Origin: Altererythrobacter sp.
GTDB taxonomy: Bacteria > Pseudomonadota > Alphaproteobacteria > Sphingomonadales > Sphingomonadaceae
Assembly (NCBI GenBank): GCA_029265155.1
Contig: JAJUJV010000004.1
Location: 1 to 43,365 of the forward strand
Direction of reading: 5' to 3'
DNA: 43,365 bases
How positions within the stretch are numbered: position 1 is the stretch's first letter; each line of letters begins with the position of its first letter. Below the pieces are notes generated by a model. It did not search any database and had not been told where the DNA came from. It saw nothing but the letters and a program-made list of their open reading frames with translations. The translations under genes and the position numbers were made by a program. Of the stretch, positions 1 to 9,701 are shown piece after piece.

Positions 1-2537
1 CGCACCGTGCTGCCATCCGGCACTTCGCCCGCCAGCAGCATCTCCGCCAGCGGGTCCTGCAGGTAGCGCTGCACCGCGCGCTTGAGCGGCCGGGCGCCGT
101 AGACGGGATCGTAACCCACCCGGCCGAGCCAGCGGCGGGCCGCGTCGGTGAGGTCGAGGGTGATCTTGCGGTCCTTCAGCAGCTTCTGCACCCGCGCCAC
201 CTGGATATCGACGATCGGCGCCATGTGCTCCTGCGCGAGACGATGGAACAGCACGATCTCGTCGAGCCGGTTGAGGAACTCGGGCCGGAAATGAGCGCGC
301 ACCACGTCCATGACCTGCGGCTCCACCTCGGCGACGGTTTGCCCTTCATCGAGGTTGGAGAGGAACTGGCTGCCGAGGTTGCTGGTGAGGATGATCAACG
401 TGTTGGCGAAGTTGACCACCCGCCCCTGGCCATCGGTCAGGCGCCCGTCGTCGAGCACCTGTAACAGCACGTTGAACACGTCGCTGTGGGCCTTCTCGAC
501 CTCGTCGAACAGCACGACCTGATAGGGCCGCCGCCGCACGGCTTCGGTCAGCACCCCGCCTTCCTCGTAGCCGACGTAGCCCGGAGGTGCGCCGATCAGG
601 CGGGCGACCGAATGCTTCTCCATGAACTCGCTCATGTCGATGCGCACCATTGCGGTGTCGTCGTCGAACAGGAACTCGGCGAGCGCCTTGGTCAGCTCGG
701 TCTTGCCGACGCCCGTCGGGCCGAGGAACAGGAACGAGCCTAGCGGGCGGTTCGGGTCCTGCAATCCGGCGCGGGCGCGGCGCACGGCCTTGGACACGGC
801 CTCGACCGCCTGTTCCTGGCCGATCACGCGCTTGCCGATCGCTTCTTCCATCTTCAGCAGCTTTTCGCGCTCGCCCTGCATCATCCGGTCGACCGGAACC
901 CCGGTCCAGCGGCTGACGACCGAGGCGATGTCGTCCTCGGTCACTTCCTCGCGCAGCAGCGCGTTCTCGGCCTGGCCTTGCGCCTCGGCGAGCTGCTTTT
1001 CGAGCTCGGGGATGCGGCCGTACGACAGCTCTCCCGCGCGGGCGAGATCGCCGGTGCGCTGCGCCTGCTCGAGCTCGATCCGCGCGGCATCGAGCTGTTC
1101 CTTGATCTTGGCTTCGGCGTGGATCTTCTCGCGCTCGGTCTGCCAGCGGGCCGTCAGCTCGCTCGACTGCTGCTCGAGGTTCGCCAGTTCCTCGCGCAAG
1201 GCGGCAAGCCGGTCTTTCGAGACCTGGTCGCTTTCCTTGGCGAGCGCCGACTCCTCAATCTTGAGCTGGATGATCCGGCGGTCGAGCCCTTCGATCTCCT
1301 CGGGCTTGCTCTCCACTTCCATGCGGATGCGGCTCGCCGCCTCGTCCATCAGGTCGATCGCCTTGTCGGGCAGGAAACGGTCGGAGATGTAGCGGTTGGA
1401 AAGCTGCGCGGCGGCGACGATCGCCCCGTCGGTGATGCGTACGCCGTGGTGCAGCTCGTACTTCTCCTTGAGCCCACGCAGGATCGAGATCGTGTCCTCG
1501 ACGCTCGGTTCATCGACGTAGACCGGCTGGAAGCGCCGCTGCAGCGCGGCGTCTTTCTCGACGTACTTCTGATACTCGTCGAGCGTCGTGGCGCCAATGC
1601 AGTGCAGCTCGCCGCGGGCGAGTGCGGGCTTCAGCAGGTTGCCGGCGTCTATCGAGCCTTCGGAGGCGCCGGCGCCGATCAGCGTGTGCATCTCGTCGAT
1701 GAACAGGATGATGTGGCCGTCGGCGCCCTTCACCTCGTCGAGCACGGCCTTGAGCCGCTCCTCGAACTCACCGCGATACTTGGCGCCGGCGATCAGCGCA
1801 CCCATGTCGAGGCTCATCAGCGCGCGGCCCTTGAGGCTGTCGGGCACGTCGCCGTTGGCGATGCGCAGCGCCAGGCCTTCGACCACCGCTGTCTTGCCGG
1901 TGCCGGGCTCGCCGATCAGCACCGGGTTGTTCTTCGTACGGCGAGCCAGGATCTGGATCGTGCGGCGGATTTCCTCGTCCCGGCCAATCACCGGATCGAG
2001 CTTGCCGTCGCGCGCGGCCTGGGTGAGATCGCGGGCGTATTTCTTCATCGCGTCGTACGCGTTCTCGGCACTCGCGGTGTCCGCCCGGCGGCCGCCGCGC
2101 AGCGCTTCGATCGCCGTGTTCAAACGTTCCGCGGTGACGCCGGCGTTCTTCAAGGCCTGACCGGCGGCTGTCGTGGTCGCGAGCGTCAGCGCCAGCAGCA
2201 GCCGCTCGACTGTCACGTAGCTGTCGCCGGCCTTCTCTGCGACTTGCTCGGCCTGGTCGAGCACCCGCACCGCATCGTTGTCGAGGCCGGGCGCAGCCTG
2301 AGCGCCGCCGCCCGATACCGCTGCGATCTTGGCGAGCGCTGCATCGACGGCCGCGACCGCGGCCTGCGGGTCGCCGCCGGCGCGCTGGATCAGGCCGGAG
2401 GCCATGCCCTCGTTGTCCTCGAGCAGCGCTTTCAGCAAGTGCTCGGGCGTTATGCGCTGATGGCTGAGCCGGATGGCGACGGTCTGCGCCGCCTGCAGGA
2501 AACCCTTCGCGCGATCGGTAAACTTCTCGAGATTCAT
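1..2537 (-). CDS. clpB: ATP-dependent chaperone ClpB (partial, C-terminal end outside window)
   Basis: ClpB is the cytoplasmic Hsp100 disaggregase that threads aggregated proteins through a hexameric ring together with DnaK. About 845 residues are visible. The order is an N-terminal Clp repeat domain (1-145), the first AAA+ module with Walker A GEPGTGKT (K215), a long coiled-coil middle domain with many Glu, Lys and Gln (about 400-530), and the second AAA+ module with GPTGVGKT. The usual family length is about 860, so only some 15-25 residues are missing beyond base 1. The start ATG at 2537 is preceded by a GAGGGG ribosome site and lies shortly downstream of a heat-shock-type promoter. The middle domain separates it from ClpA and ClpC. 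Identification is secure. Confidence 0.97.
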   Translation of the reverse strand, partial: MNLEKFTDRAKGFLQAAQTVAIRLSHQRITPEHLLKALLEDNEGMASGLIQRAGGDPQAAVAAVDAALAKIAAVSGGGAQAAPGLDNDAVRVLDQAEQVAEKAGDSYVTVERLLLALTLATTTAAGQALKNAGVTAERLNTAIEALRGGRRADTASAENAYDAMKKYARDLTQAARDGKLDPVIGRDEEIRRTIQILARRTKNNPVLIGEPGTGKTAVVEGLALRIANGDVPDSLKGRALMSLDMGALIAGAKYRGEFEERLKAVLDEVKGADGHIILFIDEMHTLIGAGASEGSIDAGNLLKPALARGELHCIGATTLDEYQKYVEKDAALQRRFQPVYVDEPSVEDTISILRGLKEKYELHHGVRITDGAIVAAAQLSNRYISDRFLPDKAIDLMDEAASRIRMEVESKPEEIEGLDRRIIQLKIEESALAKESDQVSKDRLAALREELANLEQQSSELTARWQTEREKIHAEAKIKEQLDAARIELEQAQRTGDLARAGELSYGRIPELEKQLAEAQGQAENALLREEVTEDDIASVVSRWTGVPVDRMMQGEREKLLKMEEAIGKRVIGQEQAVEAVSKAVRRARAGLQDPNRPLGSFLFLGPTGVGKTELTKALAEFLFDDDTAMVRIDMSEFMEKHSVARLIGAPPGYVGYEEGGVLTEAVRRRPYQVVLFDEVEKAHSDVFNVLLQVLDDGRLTDGQGRVVNFANTLIILTSNLGSQFLSNLDEGQTVAEVEPQVMDVVRAHFRPEFLNRLDEIVLFHRLAQEHMAPIVDIQVARVQKLLKDRKITLDLTDAARRWLGRVGYDPVYGARPLKRAVQRYLQDPLAEMLLAGEVPDGSTV

Positions 2538-2865
2538 CGGCTGCCCCTCACTTGGTGACGGCGTCGAGATGGGTGTTGCCGTTCAGCAACACAAGGGTCC
2601 CCAGCCCGGCGGGAACGACCTTTGTCTTTTTCTTGCGCCTTCAGTTCTGGTCCTGGTTATCCGGTCGCGCAACGCCGCTCAATAAGGCTACGGTCGCGCG
2701 GACGGAGACGGTGGTGAACCGGAACGCGCGCGACGCCGCCGCCTCGCCGACGGCAAAGGCTCGCGCTCGCCCGACGCACAAGGTAGGGTCGTCCGACCCG
2801 CCGTATGCAATCGGCAAGGGCTGCGCATCAGGTGGGTCTGTGGGGCGCGGGACACGGGTTTCGGC
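2538..2865. other. Divergent intergenic region between clpB and amn
   Basis: This 328-base gap holds the clpB promoter near its left end. Short open frames crossing it have no recognisable product and no good ribosome site. I could not identify a convincing sigma-70 promoter for the rightward amn gene, although one must lie in the right half if amn is transcribed from here. Confidence 0.5.
2567..2595 (-). promoter_or_regulatory. Putative sigma-32 (RpoH) promoter of clpB
   Basis: Read on the minus strand, CTTG (2592-2595) and CCCATCT (2567-2573) are separated by exactly 18 bases. The alphaproteobacterial heat-shock consensus is CTTG, 17-18 bases, CYTATnT, so there is one mismatch. The expected transcript start lies about 20-25 bases before the clpB ATG. 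The spacer is itself an inverted repeat (TGTTGC, 6 bases, GCAACA). Position, spacing and target gene agree, but the call is by eye only. Confidence 0.6.
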
Positions 2866-4317
2866 ATGACACGAATGGATGACGTTGAAGCAGCGCTGGA
2901 CGAGCTCGGCGCGATCTATGACCGGTCGGCTTCGAACCTGCGTGACGCGATCGACGCCTATGTACGCACCGGTAAGGCGCCCACTCCGGATGAGCGGGCG
3001 CAAGGTTGTTTCGCCTATCCCGAACTGCGGATCGACTATGAGCGTTCGTCCCCGGTTCGCCCTGTTTCGCGCGCCTATGGCCGCCTCAACGAGCCTGGCC
3101 GTTACACCTCGAGTATCGCCCGTCCGCAGTTGTTCCGCGAGTATCTGGCCGAACAACTCGGCCACCTGATCGCTGACTATGGGGTGAAGCTGTCGGTTGG
3201 CCGCTCGGCCAGCGAAATCCCTTACCCTTACGTGCTGGACGGCTCGAACGCCGCACTCGGGGACATCGAGGCTACCGAACTGGCGCGCGTATTCCCCTCC
3301 ACGGAGCTGGTCCACATTGGCGATGAGGTCGTGGATGGGCTGTGGCAGCCGGATCCCGGGAGCGCTCGACCGCTCTGGCTGTTCGATGGTCCGCGAACAG
3401 ACTTCAGCCTTGCGCGGCTACGGCACTACACCGGCACCCCGCCCGAAGACTTCCAGCAATTCGTGCTGTTCACCAACTACGTCCGCTACGTCGACGAATT
3501 CGTGGCTTTTGCCGCGTCGGCTCTCGCTCAGCCCGACAGCGGCTACACGCGCTTGTCGGTCCCCGGCGGGAGCTACATGAGCGGAAGCCCTGGCGACCTG
3601 GAGATGGAAGTAGCCGCCGGACCCTGGCGCAAGTTCCAGATGCCCGCTTATCACCTGGTGGGCGAGAACCGGCGCGGCATTACGCTCGTCAACATCGGCG
3701 TCGGCCCCGCCAACGCCAAGACGATCTGCGACCACATTGCCGTACTGAGACCGGAAGTCTGGCTGATGATCGGCCACTGCGGAGGGCTACGGGAGTCGCA
3801 GAAGATCGGCGATTATGTGCTCGCTCACGCTTACTTGCGCGACGATCACGTGCTCGACGACATGCTTCCCCCGGAGATCCCGCTTCCGGCCATCGCCGAA
3901 GTCCAGCAGGCGTTGTTCAAAGCGTCGGTGAGGGTCACCGGAGAGGATGAGGAAGCGGTCAAGAAACGGCTGCGGACCGGCACGGTCATCACTACCGACG
4001 ACCGCAACTGGGAGCTGCGCTACACGCTCTCGTCGCTGCGCTTCAACCAGAGCCGTGCTGTCGCCATCGACATGGAGTCCGCTACCGTTGCCGCGCAAGG
4101 ATATCGTTTTCGCGTCCCTTACGGCACCCTGCTCTGCGTCTCCGACAAGCCGCTCCATGGCGAGATCAAGCTGCCGGGGAGCGCGAGCGAGTTCTACCAG
4201 ATGGCAATCGGCCAGCACTTGCGGGTCGGGATAGAAGCTCTCGAGATCCTGAAGCGCGAAGGCGAAGCGCTCCACAGCCGCAAGCTGAGAAGCTTCGACG
4301 AACCGCCGCTTCGTTGA
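2866..4317 (+). CDS. amn: AMP nucleosidase
   Basis: Amn hydrolyses AMP to adenine and ribose 5-phosphate in purine salvage and adenylate balance. The 483-residue length matches the family (about 484 in Escherichia coli). The N-terminal half is the AMP-nucleosidase-specific domain. The C-terminal half is a nucleoside-phosphorylase-type fold, visible as the NIGVGPANAKTICDHIA and IGHCGGLRESQKIGDYVLA stretches and the later AIDMESATVAAQG motif, whose Glu-Ser pair contacts the ribose in this superfamily. The start could be ATG 2866 or the in-frame ATG 2875. No strong ribosome site decides between them. The gene stands alone, divergent from clpB and convergent with the aminopeptidase. Confidence 0.93.
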   Translation: MTRMDDVEAALDELGAIYDRSASNLRDAIDAYVRTGKAPTPDERAQGCFAYPELRIDYERSSPVRPVSRAYGRLNEPGRYTSSIARPQLFREYLAEQLGHLIADYGVKLSVGRSASEIPYPYVLDGSNAALGDIEATELARVFPSTELVHIGDEVVDGLWQPDPGSARPLWLFDGPRTDFSLARLRHYTGTPPEDFQQFVLFTNYVRYVDEFVAFAASALAQPDSGYTRLSVPGGSYMSGSPGDLEMEVAAGPWRKFQMPAYHLVGENRRGITLVNIGVGPANAKTICDHIAVLRPEVWLMIGHCGGLRESQKIGDYVLAHAYLRDDHVLDDMLPPEIPLPAIAEVQQALFKASVRVTGEDEEAVKKRLRTGTVITTDDRNWELRYTLSSLRFNQSRAVAIDMESATVAAQGYRFRVPYGTLLCVSDKPLHGEIKLPGSASEFYQMAIGQHLRVGIEALEILKREGEALHSRKLRSFDEPPLR

Positions 4318-4384
4318 GCGAATGAACGGGGGGTCCGGGTGGGCGACGCCTTACCTCGCTGAGGGCTTCACCGGGTTGCCGAGG

Positions 4385-5968
4385 TCATTGCGCTGCTCGC
4401 CATTCCCGCGCCAGCGCATCGAGCAGTCTCACGCCATAGCCTGTCGGACCGGCTGGCGTCAGCGGCTTCGAACTGTCGGCCCACATCGTGCCGGCCATGT
4501 CGATATGCGCCCAGGGCATGTCCTCGGCGATGAACGCCTCGATGAAGTGCGCACCCGCGCTCGCGCCTGGCGCGGGGCTGTTGCCGGAGTTCTTCACGTC
4601 GGCGATCGGGGATTTGACCGCCTCCGCATAGCGCGGGTGGAGCGGCAGGCGCCAGACGGGCTCCCCCACGCGGGCGGCCACCGCATCGAAGCGATCGGCG
4701 ATTGCGTCGTCGCGAGTGAACAGCGCGGCAAACTCCGGCCCCAACGCGGCGGAGGCCGAGCCGGTCAGCGTCGCGATGTCGACGATGGCGAAGGGCTCCC
4801 GCTCCTCGGCGACGTACTGCACCGCGTCGGCAAGGACGAGCCTGCCTTCGGCGTCGGTGTTGACGATCTCTATGGTCTTCCCGCCCATCGTGCGGATCAC
4901 GTCGCCGGGCCGCTGCGCATTGCCGTCCGGCATGTTCTCGGCCAGCGCGGCAACGGCGACCACGTGCACCGGCGCGCGGGTGCGGGCGAGCGAAAGCGCC
5001 GTTCCCACGACTGCGGCGGCGCCGGACATGTCGGCTTTCATCTCCACCATGCCCGCCCCGCTCTTGATCGAGAGGCCGCCGCTGTCGAACGTGATGCCTT
5101 TGCCGACCAGCGCCAGCGGGGCGCCGCTGGCGCCGCGGTAAGTGACCATCAGCAACCGCGAACCGCGCGGCGAGCCCTGCCCCACTCCAACCAACGCGCC
5201 CATGCCCAGCCGGCGCATTGCCGCCTCGTCCAGCACCTCAATTTCAACGTTGGTCAAGCCACGGAACGCTTCGCGGGTGCGATCGACGAAGCTCTCCGGA
5301 TAGATCACGCTCGGCGGCTCGTTGATGAGATCGCGAACGAAGCGAACCCCTTCCGCGACGCCGGCCTGGTGGGCGGTGTACGCGGCTTGTGCGGCGGCGG
5401 CATCGCTGTGCACGATGGTCACCGGCTGCGCCGGCGCCGGCTCGTCCCCGCGCGACTTGTAGCGGTCGAAGCGGTATTGGCCGAGGTGATAGCCAAGCGC
5501 GGCCTCCGCAGCCAAATCGGCGCTGGGCAAACCGACGATGGCCACCGGCGCCTTTTCCCCCTTGAGGTCCTGCGCCGCAGTTCCTGCCGCGGTGGCAAAG
5601 TCGAGAGCCGTGGCTTCACTGCCGACCCCGACCAGCAGCACGCGCGGGCGGCTGCCGATCCCGCGCAGCGACAGCTTGCTGTCGGCCTTACCTTCGAATC
5701 CGTCGGCCGTCATCGCGGCGGCAACAGCGGCACTCTCGGCGGCAGACAGACCGGCGTCTGCCGGAAGAGCCGTGCCTTGCATCACGACGACCAGGGCCGC
5801 GTCTGCCGGTGCTGAGGAAGCAAAACCCACGTCGCGCGCGGGCGAGCTTGCTTCAGTGCCGAGAGAGATTCCCGATCCCATGACGGGCTGCGCTTGGGCG
5901 ATCCCGAGCGGGGTGAGAGCGAGAGCAAGGGCAAGAAACGGTAAACGGGACTTCGGGCTACGCGACAT
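4385..5968 (-). CDS. Exported M17 leucyl aminopeptidase family protein
   Basis: This is a metallo-aminopeptidase of the M17 (PepA) family, 527 residues, removing N-terminal residues from peptides with two metal ions. The catalytic core is clear: GKGITFDSGG supplies metal-binding Lys and Asp, MKADMSGAAAV follows, and NTDAEGRL (about residues 370-377) is the family signature. ATG 5968 is chosen because AGGAG lies just upstream and because it begins a clean signal peptide: a basic start, then a hydrophobic run ending near AQA at about residue 26. Classic PepA is cytoplasmic, so export is unusual for the family but seen in some sphingomonads and xanthomonads. It is divergent from a secreted M16 peptidase, which suggests joint periplasmic peptide breakdown (inference). 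Confidence 0.92.
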   Translation of the reverse strand: MSRSPKSRLPFLALALALTPLGIAQAQPVMGSGISLGTEASSPARDVGFASSAPADAALVVVMQGTALPADAGLSAAESAAVAAAMTADGFEGKADSKLSLRGIGSRPRVLLVGVGSEATALDFATAAGTAAQDLKGEKAPVAIVGLPSADLAAEAALGYHLGQYRFDRYKSRGDEPAPAQPVTIVHSDAAAAQAAYTAHQAGVAEGVRFVRDLINEPPSVIYPESFVDRTREAFRGLTNVEIEVLDEAAMRRLGMGALVGVGQGSPRGSRLLMVTYRGASGAPLALVGKGITFDSGGLSIKSGAGMVEMKADMSGAAAVVGTALSLARTRAPVHVVAVAALAENMPDGNAQRPGDVIRTMGGKTIEIVNTDAEGRLVLADAVQYVAEEREPFAIVDIATLTGSASAALGPEFAALFTRDDAIADRFDAVAARVGEPVWRLPLHPRYAEAVKSPIADVKNSGNSPAPGASAGAHFIEAFIAEDMPWAHIDMAGTMWADSSKPLTPAGPTGYGVRLLDALAREWRAAQ

Positions 5969-6114
5969 CGCTGGCTCCTGGTTGATGCGGTCAGCTTGCG
6001 GCTTCCCGCGATGCGGCACAAGCACCCAAGATACGGCAGAGCAAGGTTTGATACCGCTAAATCGAGCGTCGAGTCCGCTATGGAATCGGCAGGCGGGCAT
6101 GCTATCGAACGAAC
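5969..6114. other. Divergent promoter region between two exported peptidases
   Basis: The 146-base gap separates the start codons of the M17 aminopeptidase and the M16 peptidase, so both promoters must lie here unless they sit inside the opposing gene. I see no consensus-grade -35/-10 pair. Confidence 0.4.
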
Positions 6115-9036
6115 ATGAAGACATCGCGCCGTCTGCTCACCGCCGCCCTTCCTTTCACCGCGCTGATCCTGACCGGCTATGCCACAGCTGCTGCTGCCCA
6201 GGCCGCGCCTGCCGCTACCACGGCACCGGCGCCTCAGGCCGAGCCCGCGCCGCTGTCGGAACTCGTCCGGGCGATCGACATCCCATACGAGACCTTCACG
6301 CTCGACAACGGCCTGACCGTAGTGGTGCACGAAGACCGCAAGGCGCCGGTGGTGGCGGTGTCGGTCTGGTACGACGTCGGCTCCAAGCACGAGCCTAAGG
6401 GCAAGACCGGCTTTGCCCACTTGTTCGAGCACCTGATGTTCAACGGTTCGGAGAACGCGCCCGGCGACTTCTTCGAACCGCTACAGGACGCAGGCGCCAC
6501 CGACTTCAACGGCACCACCAATCCGGACCGTACCAATTACTTCCAGACGGTGCCGACAGGCGCGCTGGAACTGGCGCTGTTCCTGGAAAGCGACCGCATG
6601 GGGCATCTGCTCGGCGCGGTGACCCAGGAGAAGCTCGATAACCAGCGCGGCGTCGTGCAGAACGAGAAGCGGCAGGGGGACAACCAGCCGTTCGGACTGC
6701 TGCGCTACGAGATCTTCGAGAACCTGTTCCCGAAGGGCCACCCCTATCACCACTCCACCATCGGCTCGATGGAGGACCTCAACAACGCCACGCTCGAGGA
6801 CGTGCACGCCTGGTTCCGCGACCACTATGGCCCCAACAACGCGGTGCTGGTGCTCGCAGGCGACATCGACACCGCGACGGCGCGCGAGCTGGTCGACAAG
6901 TGGTTCGGCGACATCCCGAGCGGTCCGGCGGTGGTCCACCCCGAGGTGACGGTCCCGACGCTGCCGGAGCCGAAGCAGGTGGTCACGACCGACCTCATTC
7001 CGACGACCCGCATCTACCGCATGTGGACCACGCCCGACACGCGCTCGCCCGAAGCGACACTGCTCGCGCTCGGCGGCTCGGTTCTGGGCGGGCTGTCGAG
7101 TTCACGACTCGACAACGAAATGGTGCGCCGCAACCCGGTGGCCGTGTCGGTCTCGGCGGGCATCTCGCAGCTCGAGGACGCGGGCATCTTCCTAGCTCAG
7201 GCCGACGTCCGTCCAGGCGAAGACGCCGCTGCCGTCGCCGCCAAGCTCGACGAGCAGATCGCCGAGTTCCTGCGTACGGGGCCCACTGCGGACGAGTTGC
7301 AGCGGGCGAAGACCACGCTGGCAGCGAGCGTCATCCGCCAACTCGAATCCACTGGGGGCTTCGGCGGCAAGGCGCCGGTCCTGGCCGAAGGGCAGCTCTA
7401 CGCCGGCGATCCAGGTTTCTACCGCACCCAGCTCGAGCAGATTGCCGCGGCGACGCCCGAGCAAGTGACCGCCGCGCTGCGCAAGTGGCTGCAGCGGCCT
7501 GTTTTCGAGCTCGAGTTCCAGCCCGGACCGCGCACCGCCGGCGGCGAGAACCGCGGCGGCGCCTTTACCGCCGCCGACCTCGATAGCATGGCCATGGCCT
7601 ATTATTGCGGTCAGCCCGATTGCAACCTCGACGCGCTCAGCACCTTCACCGCGGTGGACCGTTCGGAGGCGCCGAGCATTGCCGAAACGCCCGAGCTGGA
7701 CTTCCCCGACATCGAGCGCGCGACGCTGTCGAACGGGATGGAAGTCTATTTCGCGCGCCGCGACGCCGTGCCGGTCGTGTCGCTGGCGCTCGCTTTCGAC
7801 GCGGGCGTGGCCGCCGATCCGAAGTCGGCACTCGGTACCCAGGCGCTGATGGTCCAGTCGATGGACGAAGGCACGAAGACGCTCGACTCGATCGCCTTTG
7901 CCGAAGCGCAGGAGCGGCTGGGCGCCAGTGTCTCGGCCGGCTTCGATGCCGATTGGAGCTATGCGCAGCTTTCTGCCCTCAGCCCCAACCTCGCGCCCTC
8001 GGTCGAGCTTTTGGCCGATTTCGTGCGCAATCCGGCCTTCAACCAGTCCGACGTGGACCGGGTCCGCGCGCAGCAGCTCAACCAGATCAACGCCGAGCTG
8101 ACCACGCCCGCCAGCATTGCCTCGCGCGCGCTGACACCGCTTCTGTTCGGCAACGAGCACCCTTACGGCAGCCCCTCTCCGCTGGGCGATCCGCAGGTCG
8201 TTGCCCAACTGACGCCGGAGGACCTGGCGGCGTTCCACCGCACCTGGTTCCGGCCGGATAACGCGCGGATGATCGCCGTCGGCAACACCACGCTGGCCGA
8301 ACTGCTGCCGCTGCTGGAGCGCAGCTTCGCCGACTGGCAGCCGCCGCAAGCGCCGGCGCCGGAGAAGAACTTCGACGCGCCACTGCCGACGCCGCAGCAG
8401 CGCATCGTGCTGATCGATCGCCCGAACTCCCCCCAATCGGTGATCACCGCGGGCATGGTGCTCGACGCGATGGGAACCGACGACACGATCGGGCTGACCG
8501 GCGCCAACGAGGTGTTCGGCGGCAGCTTCCTGTCACGCATCAACATGAACCTGCGCGAGACCAAGGGATGGTCCTACGGCGTGCGCAGCGGCATCGGCAT
8601 GGGCCGCGACAGGTTGAGCTTCACCATCAGCGCACCGGTTCAGGCCGATCGCACGGGAGATTCCATCGTCGAACTCCGCCGCGAGCTGGACGAGTACCTG
8701 ACAGGCCGCGGTGTAACACCGGTAGAGCTGCAGCGCTTCGTCAACGGCAACGTGCGCGAACTGCCCGGGCAGTTCGAAACGTCCTCGGCCGTGCTCTCAG
8801 GCATCATGAACATCATCAAGTACGAGCGCCCGGCCGATTACTACGAGGAGCTGGCCGACAAGTACCGGTCGTTCACGGCCGAGCAGCTCGACCAGATCGC
8901 CCGCGAGCACTTCGACGGCGAGAAGCTGGTGTTCGTGGTCGTCGGCGACGCCAGCGTGGTGCAGCCGCAGCTGGAAACGCTGGGCCTACCGGTAGAAGTG
9001 CGGACCGTTGAAAGCCTGACTGCCGCGGCGCAGTAA
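6115..9036 (+). CDS. Secreted two-domain M16 zinc peptidase (pitrilysin/insulinase family)
   Basis: A 973-residue M16 metallopeptidase. It begins with a signal peptide: a basic MKTSRR start, a hydrophobic run, and a likely Ala-x-Ala cleavage site near residue 30. The inverted zinc motif HLFEH is at residues 102-106, and the distal zinc ligand is probably E184 in QNEKRQ. The N-terminal half is the catalytic M16 unit. The second half repeats the fold without the zinc motif, and its R/Y pair occurs in the segment around MNLRETKGWSYGVRSG, as in other clamshell M16 enzymes. It probably degrades peptides or short proteins in the periplasm. ATG 6115 begins the signal peptide directly. The ribosome site is weak. 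Confidence 0.93.
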   Translation: MKTSRRLLTAALPFTALILTGYATAAAAQAAPAATTAPAPQAEPAPLSELVRAIDIPYETFTLDNGLTVVVHEDRKAPVVAVSVWYDVGSKHEPKGKTGFAHLFEHLMFNGSENAPGDFFEPLQDAGATDFNGTTNPDRTNYFQTVPTGALELALFLESDRMGHLLGAVTQEKLDNQRGVVQNEKRQGDNQPFGLLRYEIFENLFPKGHPYHHSTIGSMEDLNNATLEDVHAWFRDHYGPNNAVLVLAGDIDTATARELVDKWFGDIPSGPAVVHPEVTVPTLPEPKQVVTTDLIPTTRIYRMWTTPDTRSPEATLLALGGSVLGGLSSSRLDNEMVRRNPVAVSVSAGISQLEDAGIFLAQADVRPGEDAAAVAAKLDEQIAEFLRTGPTADELQRAKTTLAASVIRQLESTGGFGGKAPVLAEGQLYAGDPGFYRTQLEQIAAATPEQVTAALRKWLQRPVFELEFQPGPRTAGGENRGGAFTAADLDSMAMAYYCGQPDCNLDALSTFTAVDRSEAPSIAETPELDFPDIERATLSNGMEVYFARRDAVPVVSLALAFDAGVAADPKSALGTQALMVQSMDEGTKTLDSIAFAEAQERLGASVSAGFDADWSYAQLSALSPNLAPSVELLADFVRNPAFNQSDVDRVRAQQLNQINAELTTPASIASRALTPLLFGNEHPYGSPSPLGDPQVVAQLTPEDLAAFHRTWFRPDNARMIAVGNTTLAELLPLLERSFADWQPPQAPAPEKNFDAPLPTPQQRIVLIDRPNSPQSVITAGMVLDAMGTDDTIGLTGANEVFGGSFLSRINMNLRETKGWSYGVRSGIGMGRDRLSFTISAPVQADRTGDSIVELRRELDEYLTGRGVTPVELQRFVNGNVRELPGQFETSSAVLSGIMNIIKYERPADYYEELADKYRSFTAEQLDQIAREHFDGEKLVFVVVGDASVVQPQLETLGLPVEVRTVESLTAAAQ

Positions 9037-9073
9037 CCGGCGCAGCGCCCAACAGCGACGGATCTGTATCGCT

Positions 9074-9148
9074 ATTGCGAGCGTAGCGAAGCAATCCAAG
9101 GTGCCGCGGCAACGCATCCGGATTGCTTCGCCGCTCTGCTCCTCGCCA
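9074..9148. repeat. REP-like intergenic inverted repeat
   Basis: The left arm reads ATTGCGAGCGTAGCGAAGCAA and runs to 9097. The right arm starts GGATTGCTTCGCCGCT at 9120. The arms share a perfect 11-base complementary core (GGATTGCTTCG) with imperfect pairing outside it. The ATTGCGAGC...GAAGCAATCC pattern is a widespread extragenic palindrome type in many bacterial genomes. It sits between two converging genes and may also end the M16 transcript. Only one copy is in this window. Confidence 0.6.
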
Positions 9149-9174
9149 AACGAGACGGGGCGAGTAACCGTACT

Positions 9175-9681
9175 CTAACGCCGGATCCGCTTGAGCGCGG
9201 CAACAGCCAGGGCAGCAACCGCCACGGTGCCCGCCGTCTTGGCAATCAGGCCCGGCTTGTTGTGTTTCCATCCGGCGCGCAGGCCCATTTCACCCGGAAT
9301 GTTCGGCACGCGGCCGTGGCCGAAGTCTTTCACCACGCCTTCGACCATGTTGACCCGGTCGGCTCCGAGCAGGAGCAGCCAGTGCAGCAGGTTGGACTCG
9401 CTTTTCTTGAACGCGGCCCGGCGCATCATGCCGCTGAGCCCGCTCGGCGGAGTCGATGTACCGAAGACGGCGGGCCGCTGCGTGTGTTCGATCGATTGCA
9501 GCAGTTCGACATCCGCATTCTGCCGCGGCGGCCGATCCCATGTGCCGCTATGGTCGTCCTTGTCGCGCTCTCGATAGGGGTAAGTCGGATCGTTGTCCGG
9601 ATCCGCGTCAACTCCCCAGCCGGGAATCGTGGATGTGTCGATAGCGCCGTTAGGCTGCGAAACTATGGTCATCTCGTTCAT
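9175..9681 (-). CDS. Conserved protein of unknown function
   Basis: A 168-residue protein I recognise only as a conserved sphingomonad-type unknown. The first 80 residues are polar and rich in Asp and Pro (VDADPDNDPTYPYRERD). The middle contains Trp and Leu in a likely helical segment (LHWLLLLGADRVNMVEG). The last 25 residues form a hydrophobic Ala/Val segment ending in basic KRIRR, which looks like a single C-terminal membrane anchor with an arginine-rich tail. It starts 20 bases after the stop of the alcohol dehydrogenase, so the two are probably cotranscribed. Coding-type third-position GC supports a real gene. Confidence 0.75.
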   Translation of the reverse strand: MNEMTIVSQPNGAIDTSTIPGWGVDADPDNDPTYPYRERDKDDHSGTWDRPPRQNADVELLQSIEHTQRPAVFGTSTPPSGLSGMMRRAAFKKSESNLLHWLLLLGADRVNMVEGVVKDFGHGRVPNIPGEMGLRAGWKHNKPGLIAKTAGTVAVAALAVAALKRIRR

Positions 9682-9701
9682 GATGGCACCTCGCGTGCGC
9701 G

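Noticed and set aside
978..2558. A 526-residue plus-strand open frame
   Set aside because: It is antisense to clpB, has no recognisable domain, and arises from GC-rich codon bias.
4322..5815. A 497-residue plus-strand open frame
   Set aside because: It is antisense to the M17 aminopeptidase, Arg/His-rich, with no domain.
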